Below, one piece after another: positions 54,212 to 63,195 of a DNA stretch of 64,000 nucleotides. The position numbers and the translations under genes were made by a program. The notes beneath the pieces were generated by a model. That model had not been told where the DNA came from, made no database searches, and saw only the letters and a program-made list of their open reading frames with translations. Where the stretch lies: NCBI RefSeq assembly GCF_026107455.2, contig NZ_JAPCHY010000016.1, positions 1 through 64,000 of the forward strand, written 5' to 3'. The stretch is from Xanthomonas chitinilytica. Lineage in GTDB: Bacteria; Pseudomonadota; Gammaproteobacteria; Xanthomonadales; Xanthomonadaceae. Every line of letters begins with the position of its first letter. Position 1 is the stretch's first letter.

Positions 54212-57004
54212 TCAGCCGCGGGCGGCGAGTACCGCGACCGGCGCGGCCGGCCGCACCGTGGAGTCCGCCTGGCCCTGGCGCAGCCATTGCGCCAGGTCGC
54301 GCGGCGGCAGCGGCCGCGAGTACAGGTAGCCCTGGATCTCGTCGCAGCCCTGGCGGCGCAGCATCGCGTCCTCCTGTGCGGTTTCCACGCCCTCGGCCAC
54401 CACCTGCATCCCCAGCGCATGGCCGAGGTGGACGATGGCCTGGGTGACCTCGGCGGTGCCGGCATCGTGCAGCATGCCCTGCACGAAACTGCGGTCGATC
54501 TTCAACCGCTGTACCGGGAAGCGGTTGAGGTAATGCAGGTTGGAGAAACCGGTGCCGAAGTCGTCCACCGCCAGCGGCACGCCGTGCTGCTCGAAGGTAT
54601 CGAAGCAGTGACGCAGGGCATCGGTGTCGCGGATCAGCGCCGATTCGGTCAGCTCCAGCTCCAGTCGCTGCGGTGGCCAGTTGTGCCGGCGGCAGATGTC
54701 GATCACCCGTTCGGCGAAGCCGCGGTCGCGCAGCTGCACCGCCGACACGTTCACGGCGATGCGGTCGAATTCCAGTCCGGCCGCGCCCCAGGCCGCTGCC
54801 TGGCGGCAGGCCTCGGCGATCACCCAGTCGCCGATGCGGACGATCTCCCCGCATTTCTCGGCGATGGGGATGAACTCGGCGGGGCTGCAGTCGTCGTGCC
54901 CCGGCCGGTTCCAGCGCAGCAGCGCCTCGATCGCCGGCAGTTGCCCGGCGTCGATGTTGACCAGCGGCTGGTAGACCAGGGTGAACTCCTCGCGCTCGAG
55001 CGCGCCGTGCAGCGCGTGCTCGATCTCCAGCCGCCGCTGGATGCGCACCAGCGCGTCTCGGCTGTAGTACTGGCAGGTGTTGCGGCCGGCTTCCTTGGCC
55101 GCGTACATCGCCGCATCCGCGGCGCGCAGCAGCGATTCGAAATCCTGCCGGCCCTCCTCCTGCAGCGCGATGCCGACGCTGGCGCCGACCTTCAGGGTGG
55201 CGTCGCCGCGATGCAGCGGTTCGGCCAGCGAGGCGATCAGCTTGCGCGCCACGTGCCCGGCGTCCTCGGGAGCCGCCAGGTCGCGCAGGATCACCAGGAA
55301 CTCGTCGCCGCTGAAGCGGCCGAACAGGTCGTTGTTGCGCAGGTTCTGGTGCAGGCGCGCGGCCGCCGCCTTGAGCAGCATGTCGCCGGTGGCATGGCCA
55401 AAGGTGTCGTTGATGCTCTTGAAGCCGTCCAGGTCGATGAACAGCATCGCCAGGGTGCTGCCGCGCGCCTGCGCGTCGGCCATGGCCTTGCCGGCCTGTT
55501 CGCGCAGCATCATGCGGTTGGGCAGGCCGGTCAGCAGGTCGTAGTGGGCCAGCAGCTCGATGCGCTCGTTGGCCTCGCGCTCGCGGGTGATGTCGCGGAA
55601 CAGCACCACGAAGCGTTCGGGCAGCCCGTCGCGCCGGTCCAGTTCGATCAGCACCTGGACCCAGATGCGGTCGCCCGAGTGCCGGTAGAAGCACAGGTCC
55701 AGCTGCTCGGGCAGGCCGCCGCCGGCGATCCGCACCAGCGCCGCCTCGAAGGCGTCGCGCGAATCCGCGGTATACAGCGCCAGCGCCTGATCCAGGGTGA
55801 CCGGTTCCTTGCGCAGGCCGTGGATGCGGTAGCACTCCTCGGTCCACTGCATGCGGCGGGTGGCGACCTCGATCTCGCAGCCGCCGATCCGGCCCAGCGC
55901 CGAGACCCGGTTGAGCAGCTCGGTACGCCAACGGATCAGGGCATCGGTCTGGTGCTGTTCGCTGACGTTCTGCACCTGCCCCACCACCCGCTGCATGCGG
56001 CCTTCGGCGTCCAGCAGCGGCTGCATCCATACCCGCAGGTACAGGGTGAGGTCGCTGTCGCCGAGCAGTTCCAACTCCAGGCTGCACGGCTTGCTGTCGT
56101 GCTGGATCCGCTGCCAGGCGGCCTGCAGCTGCCGGCGCGAGCCGCGACCCAGTCGCCGCAGCCAGCCGCGGCGCTGCACCAGCTGCCCCGGTTGCAGGCC
56201 GATGGCCGCGTGCAGTTCCGGCGACCACCAGAAGCGGTTGCCGGCACGCTCCCAGCCCCAGCTGCCCATACTGGCGATGCGTTGCGCCTGCCCCAGCTGC
56301 ATCTGCTGGTCGCGCAGGCGCTCTTCCATCTGTTTCTGCTGCTGGATGTCGGTATGGGTACCGATCATCCGCAACGGCTGCCCGTCGACGGTGTGGGCGA
56401 CCACCCGGCCACGGTCCAGGATCCAGTGCCAGCTGCCGTCGTCCAGGCGCAACCGGTACTGGCAGCTGTAGGCGCCGCTCCGACCCTGCAGGTGGGCCTG
56501 GATCGCCTCGCGCATGCCGGGCTGGTCGTCCGGGTGCACCCGCTCGAACAATTCGCCGGTACTGAGCGTCGGCCACTGCTCCACTTCGCCGGGCAGGCCG
56601 TGCCAGCGGCGCGAGCGGAATATGGTGTCGCCGGGGATGTCCCAGTCCCACAGTCCGTGCCCGGCGCTTTCCAGCGCGATTTCCCAGCGGCTGCCGGTAT
56701 GGCCCGGCGGTTCCGGGACGCTGAAGGTATACGCCAGCACCTGGCCGTCCTCGCCCCTCACCGCACGCAGCCAACCTTCGCAACGGCCGCTGTCGCCGCC
56801 GGGCAGGCTGCAGGCGGCCATGCCGTCGGCAGCCGCCAGCGACCTGGCCCCATCCAGCAGTCCGCAATAGGCGGCAGCGGTTTCCGGCAGCCCCAGAGCG
56901 CTGGCAAGCGGATTGGCGGCAAGCGGCCGGCCGGCACTGTCCAGGATCAACAGGGCCGAGTTCAGCGGATGCTGCAACAGACTTGCGATTACGCCCTGAT
57001 CCAC
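54212..57004 (-). CDS. Multi-PAS GGDEF-EAL cyclic-di-GMP enzyme
   Basis: This 930-residue soluble protein has no membrane helix. PAS-like domains lie at about 15-100, 105-225 (WEIALESAGHGLWDWDIPG), 240-350 and 360-490. The GGDEF domain (495-655) has SGDEF near 566 in place of GGDEF and an inhibitory RxxD site (RNND) five residues before it. The EAL domain (675-915) has EALLRW, NVSAVQL, ELTESAL, DDFGTGFSNLHYL, KIDRSF and AEGVET, so all catalytic positions are present. Degradation of c-di-GMP is therefore likely. Synthesis is possible, since some SGDEF domains are active. It reads divergently from the histidine kinase gene at 57149. Confidence 0.92.
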   Translation of the reverse strand: MDQGVIASLLQHPLNSALLILDSAGRPLAANPLASALGLPETAAAYCGLLDGARSLAAADGMAACSLPGGDSGRCEGWLRAVRGEDGQVLAYTFSVPEPPGHTGSRWEIALESAGHGLWDWDIPGDTIFRSRRWHGLPGEVEQWPTLSTGELFERVHPDDQPGMREAIQAHLQGRSGAYSCQYRLRLDDGSWHWILDRGRVVAHTVDGQPLRMIGTHTDIQQQKQMEERLRDQQMQLGQAQRIASMGSWGWERAGNRFWWSPELHAAIGLQPGQLVQRRGWLRRLGRGSRRQLQAAWQRIQHDSKPCSLELELLGDSDLTLYLRVWMQPLLDAEGRMQRVVGQVQNVSEQHQTDALIRWRTELLNRVSALGRIGGCEIEVATRRMQWTEECYRIHGLRKEPVTLDQALALYTADSRDAFEAALVRIAGGGLPEQLDLCFYRHSGDRIWVQVLIELDRRDGLPERFVVLFRDITREREANERIELLAHYDLLTGLPNRMMLREQAGKAMADAQARGSTLAMLFIDLDGFKSINDTFGHATGDMLLKAAAARLHQNLRNNDLFGRFSGDEFLVILRDLAAPEDAGHVARKLIASLAEPLHRGDATLKVGASVGIALQEEGRQDFESLLRAADAAMYAAKEAGRNTCQYYSRDALVRIQRRLEIEHALHGALEREEFTLVYQPLVNIDAGQLPAIEALLRWNRPGHDDCSPAEFIPIAEKCGEIVRIGDWVIAEACRQAAAWGAAGLEFDRIAVNVSAVQLRDRGFAERVIDICRRHNWPPQRLELELTESALIRDTDALRHCFDTFEQHGVPLAVDDFGTGFSNLHYLNRFPVQRLKIDRSFVQGMLHDAGTAEVTQAIVHLGHALGMQVVAEGVETAQEDAMLRRQGCDEIQGYLYSRPLPPRDLAQWLRQGQADSTVRPAAPVAVLAARG

Positions 57005-57148
57005 GCGATGGAACTCCGATCACCCACCCGATTTCCGGGAACTCAGGTATTAACGGCGGCGCCCGCATTTAATTGAACGGCGATGCCGTTCGTGCGGGCG
57101 TTGCCGCTAAGATGGCGGAGCGCCCAACCGTCATGCAGCCACCGGACC

Positions 57149-59251
57149 ATGCTCCCAGACAGCCGTCCTGCGCCATCGTCGACCCCGGATGTTCCGTTCG
57201 CCCGCACGCTGAAGCGCGGCATGTGGCGCATCGTCGCGCTGTACGTGTCGCTGGGTCTGCTGTGGATCGTCGGCAGCGACGCGCTGATCGGCCGCTTGTC
57301 GCCCGACCTGGTCGCCGCCACGCGGTTGCAGACCTTCAAGGGCGCCGCCTTCATCCTCGCCACCGGCGGCCTGCTGGCGCTGCTGCTGCAGCCGCTGGTG
57401 CGCGGGGTGGTGCGGGCCCACGAGCGGCTGGCCAGCACCGCCGCCAACTACCGGCAGATGTTCCAGGGCAATGCCGGCCCGATGCTGGTCTACGACCTGG
57501 CCACGCTGCGGGTGCTCGACGTCAATCCGGCGGCAGTGGCGTTCTTCGGCTGGTCGCGCGACGAGTTCGTCCAGCTCTCGCTCGAAGCACTGTGGCCCGA
57601 AGGCCCGATGGAGGAGCTGGACCAGATCGTCGCCGGGCTGCGGGAACACCCGGAGGAGACCTGCATCGTCACCCACCCGCTGCGGCTGCGCGACGGCAGC
57701 ACCCGATCGATGGAGCTGCGCAGCAACGCCATCGACTACGCCGGCCTTCCCGCACGGCTGCTGATCGCCATCGACCGCAGCGCCGAAGCGCAGGCCCAGC
57801 GGCGCCGCGACCAGGCGCTGGCACGGTTGCAGGAGGCCCACGAGATCGCCCGCATCGGCGCCTGGGAACTGGACCCGGCCAGCGGCCTGGGGTTGTTCTC
57901 CGACCAGGTGTACCTGCTGCTGGGAAGGCGTCCCCCGGCGGCCCCGCGCTGGCACCGGATCGAGGAACTGCTGGTGCCCTCGGACCCCTCCACCGCCGCC
58001 CACAACGAGCAACTGGTCGCCGACATGTGCTCGGGCAGGATGGTGCAGATCGACGTGCTGCTGCCGCTGCTGGCGATGGATGGCCGGGTACTCACGGTCC
58101 ACCTGCGCGCCGAAAGCGGCACCGACGAGACCGGCCAGCCGCGCATCCACGGCACCCTGCAGGACGTGACCGAGCGCGAGCAGTCGCGGCGCCTGCTGCG
58201 CGAGCGCGAGGAACAGTTCCGCGAACTGGTGCGGGTACTGCCGGACGGCGTGGTGATCCTGTCCGATGGCCACGTGCTGTACGTCAATTCCGCCGGCGCG
58301 GCGCAGTTCGGTTGCAGCAGCGAAAGCCTGCTGGGCGAGCCGCTGTCCAGCCTGGTCGACGCCGCCGACCTGCCGCGGGTGCGCGAGCAGCTGCTGGTCC
58401 CGACGTCGCAGCGCGACGCCGCGCCCCTGACCTCGCGCATGCGCCGCCGCGACGGCAGCCTGTTCCAGGCCAGCCTGGCCGACGGCGACGTGCGCTACGG
58501 CGGCCGCGACTGCAAGCTGCTGATCGTGCGCGACCTCAGCGAACCCGAACGCATCCGCGACGCGCTGGAAACCAGCAACCGCGAACTGCAGGCGATGGCG
58601 CGGCGGCTGTTCTCGCTGCAGGAGGACGAGCGCCGCGCGATCTCGCGCGACCTGCACGACGACATCGGCCAGGCCATCACCGCGATGAAATTGTCGGCGC
58701 ACGCGGCGCTGGACGAACCGGACGAGGCGCGCCGCGGCGAGGACCTGCAGCAGATCGTCTCGCTGGCCGATGCCACCATCACCAAGCTGCGCAACCTGTC
58801 GATGCTGCTGCGGCCACCGCAGCTCGATGCGCTCGGCCTGGAAGCGGCGTTGCGCTGGCAGGCCGGCATGCTGTTCCGTTCCTCGTCGGTGGAACTGCTG
58901 CCGGAGATCGAACAGTTGCCGCAGCGTCCCAGCGGCGAGATCGAGCAGGCCTGCTTCCGCATCGCCCAGGAAAGCCTGACCAACGTGCTGCGCCATGCCT
59001 GCGCCGGGCAGGTGCAGCTGCGGCTCAGCGACGAGGGCGGCCACCACCTGCGCCTGCAGGTCAGCGACGATGGCGACGGTTTCGATCCGGACGGCCCGCG
59101 CGGCCTGGGCCTGATCGTCATGCGCGAGCGCGCGCAGACCGCTGGCGGCACCCTGCACATCGCCTCCTCCCCCGGGGCCGGCACCCGGGTCGACCTGCGG
59201 CTGCCCTACCGGCCGGCGGCCGCCCCCCTGAACGAACCTGCGGAACCCTGA
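57149..59251 (+). CDS. Membrane sensor histidine kinase, three PAS domains, NarL-type
   Basis: This is a 700-residue protein. Two helices near the N-terminus (about 26-45 and 62-85) enclose a short periplasmic loop. Three PAS-like domains follow (roughly 75-190, 215-330, 345-460), then a HisKA_3 dimerisation domain with the phospho-histidine in SRDLHDDIGQAITAMKL near 502, and an HATPase domain with DDGDGFDPDGPRGLGL. This kinase type usually pairs with LuxR-type regulators. Here the gene four bases downstream encodes a REC-containing GGDEF-EAL protein, which is thus the likely partner. The start at 57149 is chosen for the membrane anchor; the ribosome site is weak. Confidence 0.92.
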   Translation: MLPDSRPAPSSTPDVPFARTLKRGMWRIVALYVSLGLLWIVGSDALIGRLSPDLVAATRLQTFKGAAFILATGGLLALLLQPLVRGVVRAHERLASTAANYRQMFQGNAGPMLVYDLATLRVLDVNPAAVAFFGWSRDEFVQLSLEALWPEGPMEELDQIVAGLREHPEETCIVTHPLRLRDGSTRSMELRSNAIDYAGLPARLLIAIDRSAEAQAQRRRDQALARLQEAHEIARIGAWELDPASGLGLFSDQVYLLLGRRPPAAPRWHRIEELLVPSDPSTAAHNEQLVADMCSGRMVQIDVLLPLLAMDGRVLTVHLRAESGTDETGQPRIHGTLQDVTEREQSRRLLREREEQFRELVRVLPDGVVILSDGHVLYVNSAGAAQFGCSSESLLGEPLSSLVDAADLPRVREQLLVPTSQRDAAPLTSRMRRRDGSLFQASLADGDVRYGGRDCKLLIVRDLSEPERIRDALETSNRELQAMARRLFSLQEDERRAISRDLHDDIGQAITAMKLSAHAALDEPDEARRGEDLQQIVSLADATITKLRNLSMLLRPPQLDALGLEAALRWQAGMLFRSSSVELLPEIEQLPQRPSGEIEQACFRIAQESLTNVLRHACAGQVQLRLSDEGGHHLRLQVSDDGDGFDPDGPRGLGLIVMRERAQTAGGTLHIASSPGAGTRVDLRLPYRPAAAPLNEPAEP

Positions 59252-59255
59252 TCCA

Positions 59256-60968
59256 ATGTGGACCCCCTCCCCGCCCCTGGACGGTGCCGACCGCCTGGGC
59301 TCCGGCAATCCCGAACTGCAGGCGATGGTCGCCGAGGCCGCCGCCGGCGGCACGCCGCTGATGCTGCTGCACGTGGACATCGACCATTTCGCCTCGGTCA
59401 ACGAGAACATGAGCGCCGAGGTCGGCGACCAGGCGCTGGTGCTGATCGCGCAGCGGCTGCACGACCACCTGCAGGGACGCGGCCGGCTCTGGCGCCACGG
59501 CAGCGACGAATTCCTGATCGCGGTGCCGCGCCTGCCCGGCGTCGCCCTGCCGGAAGATTTCGCCGAGGACATCCGCCAGCAGCTGGAGCTGCCGCTGGCG
59601 GTACTGCCCTACACGCTATTCCTGACCGGCAAGATCGGCGTGAGCCTGTGCCCGGAACACACCACCCAGGCGAGCCGGCTGCTCGACCATGCCGAGGATG
59701 CGCTCCACCAGGCCGCCCGCGAAGGCGGCAACATCGTCCACATGTATGCGGTGGACACCCCCAGCAGCCCGCACAGCGAGAGCATCATCTCCCGGCAGAT
59801 CGTCGACGCCATTCCCAACGGCGAGCTGCGGCTGCGCTACCAGCCGCTGGTCAGCGCCCGCGACGGCCACGTGGTGGGCATGGAAGCGCTGCTGCGCTGG
59901 CAGTCGCCGACCCTGGGCATGCTGGTGCCGGAACGTTTCATGCGTACCGCCGAACGCCTGGGCATCATCGTCCAGATCGGCGGCTGGGTGCTGGAAATGG
60001 CGCTGCGCCAGGCGCGGGCGTGGCGCGACCAGGGTTTCGACGACCTCAACATCGCGGTCAACGTCTCCACCCTGCAGCTGTTGCGGCCCAACTTCTTCGC
60101 CGAAGTGATGGCCGCGCTGCAGGCGGCCGGCGTGCCGCCGCGGATGCTGACCCTGGAGATCAACGAAAGCGCGCTGACCAACAACGTCAACTTCGTCCAC
60201 GAGACCCTGGCCAACCTGCGCCACGAGGGCATCAGCCTGAGCCTGGACAACTTCGGCACCGGCGATTCCAGCCTCAGCGCGCTGGTGCGCTACCCGGTGG
60301 ACAAGCTGAAGATCGACCGCAGCTTCATCAAGAGCGCGCCGGTCGGCAACCGCGAGGCCGCCATCGCCCGCGCCATCATCGCCATGGGCCACCAGCTGGG
60401 CATGACCGTGATCGCCAACGGCGTCGAGTCGCAGGCGCAACTGGGCTTCCTGCGGCGCAACGACTGCGACGTGTTCCAGGGCTACCTGTTCGGCGAACCG
60501 ATGTCCGCCGACGCCGCCGGCCTGACCCTGCGCCGCCGCTACCTGCGCCCGGAGGCGTTCGCCGAGACCCGCCCGGACCGCACCCTGCTGCTGCTCGACG
60601 ACGAGGAGAACGTGCTGCGCTCGCTGGTGCGGCTGTTCCGCCGCGACGGCTACCGCATCCTTGCCGCGGGCAACGTGCGCGACGCCTTCGACCTGCTGGC
60701 GATCAACGACGTGCAGGTGATCCTGTCCGACCAGCGCATGAGCGACATGAGCGGCACCGAGTTCCTGGGCCGGGTGAAGATGCTGTACCCGGACACCATC
60801 CGCCTGGTGCTGTCCGGCTACACCGACCTGAACACCGTCACCGACGCGATCAACCGCGGCGCGATCTACCGCTTCCTGACCAAGCCGTGGAACGACGAGG
60901 AACTGCGCGAGCACATCCGCCAGGCGTTCCGCACCCACGACGAGAAGCGCCGCAGCGACGGCGCCTGA
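59256..60968 (+). CDS. Degenerate GGDEF-EAL protein with C-terminal receiver domain
   Basis: This is a 570-residue cytoplasmic protein. The GGDEF-like domain (30-160) reads GSDEF and has no RxxD site, so synthesis is unlikely. The EAL domain (170-420) keeps MEALLRW, NVSTLQL and KIDRSF but has DNFGTG where DDFGTG is usual, and ANGVES where AEGVET is usual. A metal-binding Asp and the general-base Glu are thus both replaced by Asn. The receiver domain (440-560) looks intact: LLLDDEENVLRSL, ILSDQRMSDMSG with the acceptor Asp near 491, LVLSGYTD and FLTKPW. The protein is best read as a phosphorylation-controlled c-di-GMP binding or scaffold protein, acting with the kinase encoded four bases upstream. 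The receiver resembles those of the HD-GYP regulator family. Confidence 0.9.
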   Translation: MWTPSPPLDGADRLGSGNPELQAMVAEAAAGGTPLMLLHVDIDHFASVNENMSAEVGDQALVLIAQRLHDHLQGRGRLWRHGSDEFLIAVPRLPGVALPEDFAEDIRQQLELPLAVLPYTLFLTGKIGVSLCPEHTTQASRLLDHAEDALHQAAREGGNIVHMYAVDTPSSPHSESIISRQIVDAIPNGELRLRYQPLVSARDGHVVGMEALLRWQSPTLGMLVPERFMRTAERLGIIVQIGGWVLEMALRQARAWRDQGFDDLNIAVNVSTLQLLRPNFFAEVMAALQAAGVPPRMLTLEINESALTNNVNFVHETLANLRHEGISLSLDNFGTGDSSLSALVRYPVDKLKIDRSFIKSAPVGNREAAIARAIIAMGHQLGMTVIANGVESQAQLGFLRRNDCDVFQGYLFGEPMSADAAGLTLRRRYLRPEAFAETRPDRTLLLLDDEENVLRSLVRLFRRDGYRILAAGNVRDAFDLLAINDVQVILSDQRMSDMSGTEFLGRVKMLYPDTIRLVLSGYTDLNTVTDAINRGAIYRFLTKPWNDEELREHIRQAFRTHDEKRRSDGA

Positions 60969-61080
60969 GTTGCCGGCCCGGCGATCTTCCGCCGGCGCTG
61001 GCCGTTTGCCCGCGACGGCATGGTCCCCGGTACCGTTCTCCCGGGGCATTCGCGGTCGGAAACCCTGCCGCCTCATCGTT

Positions 61081-61138
61081 CGCGACTGACGTCGCTCCTA
61101 CAGTTTTCCGCCGTTGCAGGAGCGACGTCAGTCGCGAG
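61081..61138. repeat. REP dyad, copy 4
   Basis: The arms CGACTGACGTCGCTCCTAC (from 61083) and GCAGGAGCGACGTCAGTCGC (from 61116) are inverted around a short AT-richer loop. It lies between the converging REC-domain gene and the histidine kinase gene on the minus strand. Confidence 0.86.
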
Positions 61139-61157
61139 CTTTTCCCCGGAGCGGCGC

Positions 61158-62387
61158 TCAGGCCGCCTTGGGCTGGCGCACCGGCAGCACGATGCGGAAG
61201 CGCGAGCCCTCGCCCGGGGTGCTGTCCAGGTCGATGCGGCCGTGGTGCTTGTTGACGATGCCGTAGGAGATCGACAGTCCCAGCCCGGTGCCGCTGCCCA
61301 CCGGCTTGGTGGTGAAGAACGGGTCGAAGATGCGCTGGCGCAGTTCCGGGGAAATGCCCGAACCGGTGTCGGCGAATTCGACCCATACGTGGTCGCCTTC
61401 GGCCCCGGTGCTGACGGTGATGGTGCCGCGCTCGGCGATGGCATGGCCGGCGTTGAGCAGCATGTTCATGTAGACCTGGTTGAGCTCGGACGGCAGGCAC
61501 TCGATCATCGGCAGCTCGCCGTAGCGACGCTCCAGCGTGATCTTGTACTTGAGCTCGTTCCAGATGATGTTGATGGTCGACTCCAGCCCGGCGTGCAGGT
61601 CCACCAGCTTCCACGACTCGTCGCGGCCGGAATAGGAGAAGTCCTTCAGGTCGCGCACGATCCGGGTCACCCGCTCGATGCCCTCGCGCGACTCGGCCAT
61701 CAGCTGCGGCAGGTCGCGGCTGATGAAGTCGATGTCGAAACGCTGGCGGATGTCGTCGATCTCCGGGATCAGCGCCTTCGGGTCGGGCGCGCGCAAGGCG
61801 CGCTCGTAGGCCTCGATCACCGTGAACAGGCTGCGCAGGTATTCCTGCAGGCTGCCCAGGTTGGAGTGCACGTAGCCGATCGGGTTGTTGATCTCGTGGG
61901 CCACGCCGGCGGCAAGCTGGCCGATGGAGGCCATCTTCTCCGACTGCAGCAGTTTTTCCTGGGCGCCGTTCAGGCGCAGGTAGGCCTGGCGCAGTTCGGC
62001 ATGGCGCTGCTGCAGTTCGCGCTCGTAGTCTTCCTGGCCTTCGATGTTGTGGAACAGCGCCAGGTAGTAGCCGTCCGCGTTCTGCGGATGGTGGTAGACA
62101 TGGGCGATCACCACCCGTTCGCCGACCGGCAGGCTGCCGCTCCAGGCGCCGCTGTCGCGGGCCTGCGACAGCGCGTGGGCCGGCAGCAGTTCCACCAGCC
62201 GCCGGCCATAGCTGCCGGCATCGTCGACCCCGGCCTTGCCGAACAGGTCGCGGACGATGCCGTTGGCCAACGCCACCGCACCGTCCTCGCGGAACAGCAG
62301 CATGCCCTCGCGCATCCGCTCGGCAAGCGCCAGCAGGGTCTCGGTGGTGGGCAATGGCACGGCGACGCGGGATTCGGGGGCAGTCAC
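61158..62387 (-). CDS. Soluble PAS-containing sensor histidine kinase
   Basis: This is a 409-residue protein. A PAS domain (about 15-115, MLLFREDGAVALANGIVRDLFG) is followed by a coiled coil, a HisKA domain with GVAHEINNPIGYVHSNL (His near 164) and an HATPase domain with NQVYMNMLLNAGHAI, DTGSGIS and GTGLGLSISYGIV. It has no membrane helix. The start is uncertain: GTG at 62387 is chosen because the PAS domain starts soon after, but there is no clear ribosome site. No response regulator follows it; the REC-domain protein next door, on the other strand, or flagellar/chemotaxis regulators outside the window are candidates. Confidence 0.9.
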   Translation of the reverse strand: MTAPESRVAVPLPTTETLLALAERMREGMLLFREDGAVALANGIVRDLFGKAGVDDAGSYGRRLVELLPAHALSQARDSGAWSGSLPVGERVVIAHVYHHPQNADGYYLALFHNIEGQEDYERELQQRHAELRQAYLRLNGAQEKLLQSEKMASIGQLAAGVAHEINNPIGYVHSNLGSLQEYLRSLFTVIEAYERALRAPDPKALIPEIDDIRQRFDIDFISRDLPQLMAESREGIERVTRIVRDLKDFSYSGRDESWKLVDLHAGLESTINIIWNELKYKITLERRYGELPMIECLPSELNQVYMNMLLNAGHAIAERGTITVSTGAEGDHVWVEFADTGSGISPELRQRIFDPFFTTKPVGSGTGLGLSISYGIVNKHHGRIDLDSTPGEGSRFRIVLPVRQPKAA

Positions 62388-62487
62388 GTTGCTTCGATGG
62401 GCAGCGGAAAGGCCGCTCAATATACCCGCAACCCGCCGCCGGGCGCTGGCCTGCGGCGGCAATTCCAGTGTGCGGCGCCTGCGCCGG

Positions 62488-62826
62488 TCAGGCGATGGCC
62501 AGCGGCCGTCGCGTGTGCAGCAGGTGCGATTGGCCCTTGGCGTCGTAGGCCGAGGCGCTCTCGCTGCGCCCCAGCTGCTGCAGCGCCCAGTTCACCTCGC
62601 GCCGGCGCCGCGACAGCAGCACGCCGTTGGCGCGGTTGCGCTCGGCCAGTTCCTGCAGTTGCTCGGCCTCGCCCAGCGGCAGGTCCGCTTCCAGTGCCCG
62701 CAGCGCCTCGAGCTTGTCGCCGGTGGCGCGGATCAGGGCCTGCACGTCGTGCTCGATCAACGCCTGGCGCTCGCCGTCCAGGGCATCGCTGAGGCGCTGC
62801 AATGGCTCGCTCATGGCCGGGCTCAT
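62488..62826 (-). CDS. Flagellar export chaperone FlgN
   Basis: This 112-residue helical protein begins MSEPLQRLSDALDGERQALIEHD and has LAERNRANGVLLSRRRREVNWALQQL, the pattern of FlgN, the chaperone of the hook-filament junction proteins FlgK and FlgL. The ATG overlaps the flgM stop (ATGA). It is last in the flgA-flgM-flgN group. Confidence 0.88.
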   Translation of the reverse strand: MSPAMSEPLQRLSDALDGERQALIEHDVQALIRATGDKLEALRALEADLPLGEAEQLQELAERNRANGVLLSRRRREVNWALQQLGRSESASAYDAKGQSHLLHTRRPLAIA

Positions 62827-63125
62827 CCGCCGATCTGCTGGTCCAGCTCGAGCATGCGGCTGGCGATGGCTTCCGGGTCGATCCGGTAGCTGCCGTTCTG
62901 CAGCGCCTCGCGCACCGCCTGCACCCGGCCCTGGTCGATCGCCGGGGCATTGGACAGTTCGCGCTGCAAGGCCTGCAGGTTGGCGGCTTCGCCGGTCAGG
63001 CGCAGGCTGTCGCCGGCCTCGACCGCCTGCGTGCGCGCCTCGCCCACCGGCGCCGGCTTGGCATTGAGGGCCACGCCGCGCAACTGGGCGCTGGCCTGGA
63101 GGCTGCCGTCGATTTTCTGGCTCAT
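62823..63125 (-). CDS. Anti-sigma-28 factor FlgM
   Basis: This 100-residue protein is disordered in its N-terminal half. Its C-terminal part (RVQAVREALQNGSYRIDPEAIASRMLELD) is the FliA-binding region. It holds sigma-28 inactive until export through the finished hook. It has its own sigma-28 promoter in front, so it is feedback-controlled, and it overlaps flgN by ATGA. Confidence 0.93.
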   Translation of the reverse strand: MSQKIDGSLQASAQLRGVALNAKPAPVGEARTQAVEAGDSLRLTGEAANLQALQRELSNAPAIDQGRVQAVREALQNGSYRIDPEAIASRMLELDQQIGG

Positions 63126-63156
63126 GGAAGGTAGTCCTGAATACGGTTCGATAGAA

Positions 63157-63183
63157 ATAACGGCCGCCGCCGGGCGATCTTTA
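63157..63183 (-). promoter_or_regulatory. Sigma-28 (FliA) promoter of flgMN
   Basis: On the minus strand TAAAG (63179-63183) is followed after 14 bases by GCCGTTAT (63157-63164). This is the same 14-base spacing as in the chemoreceptor promoter at 51901, and the -10 keeps GCCG. It lies in the 70-base gap between flgA and flgM, 32 bases before the flgM ATG. Confidence 0.78.
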
Positions 63184-63195
63184 GGGGGCAGATTA

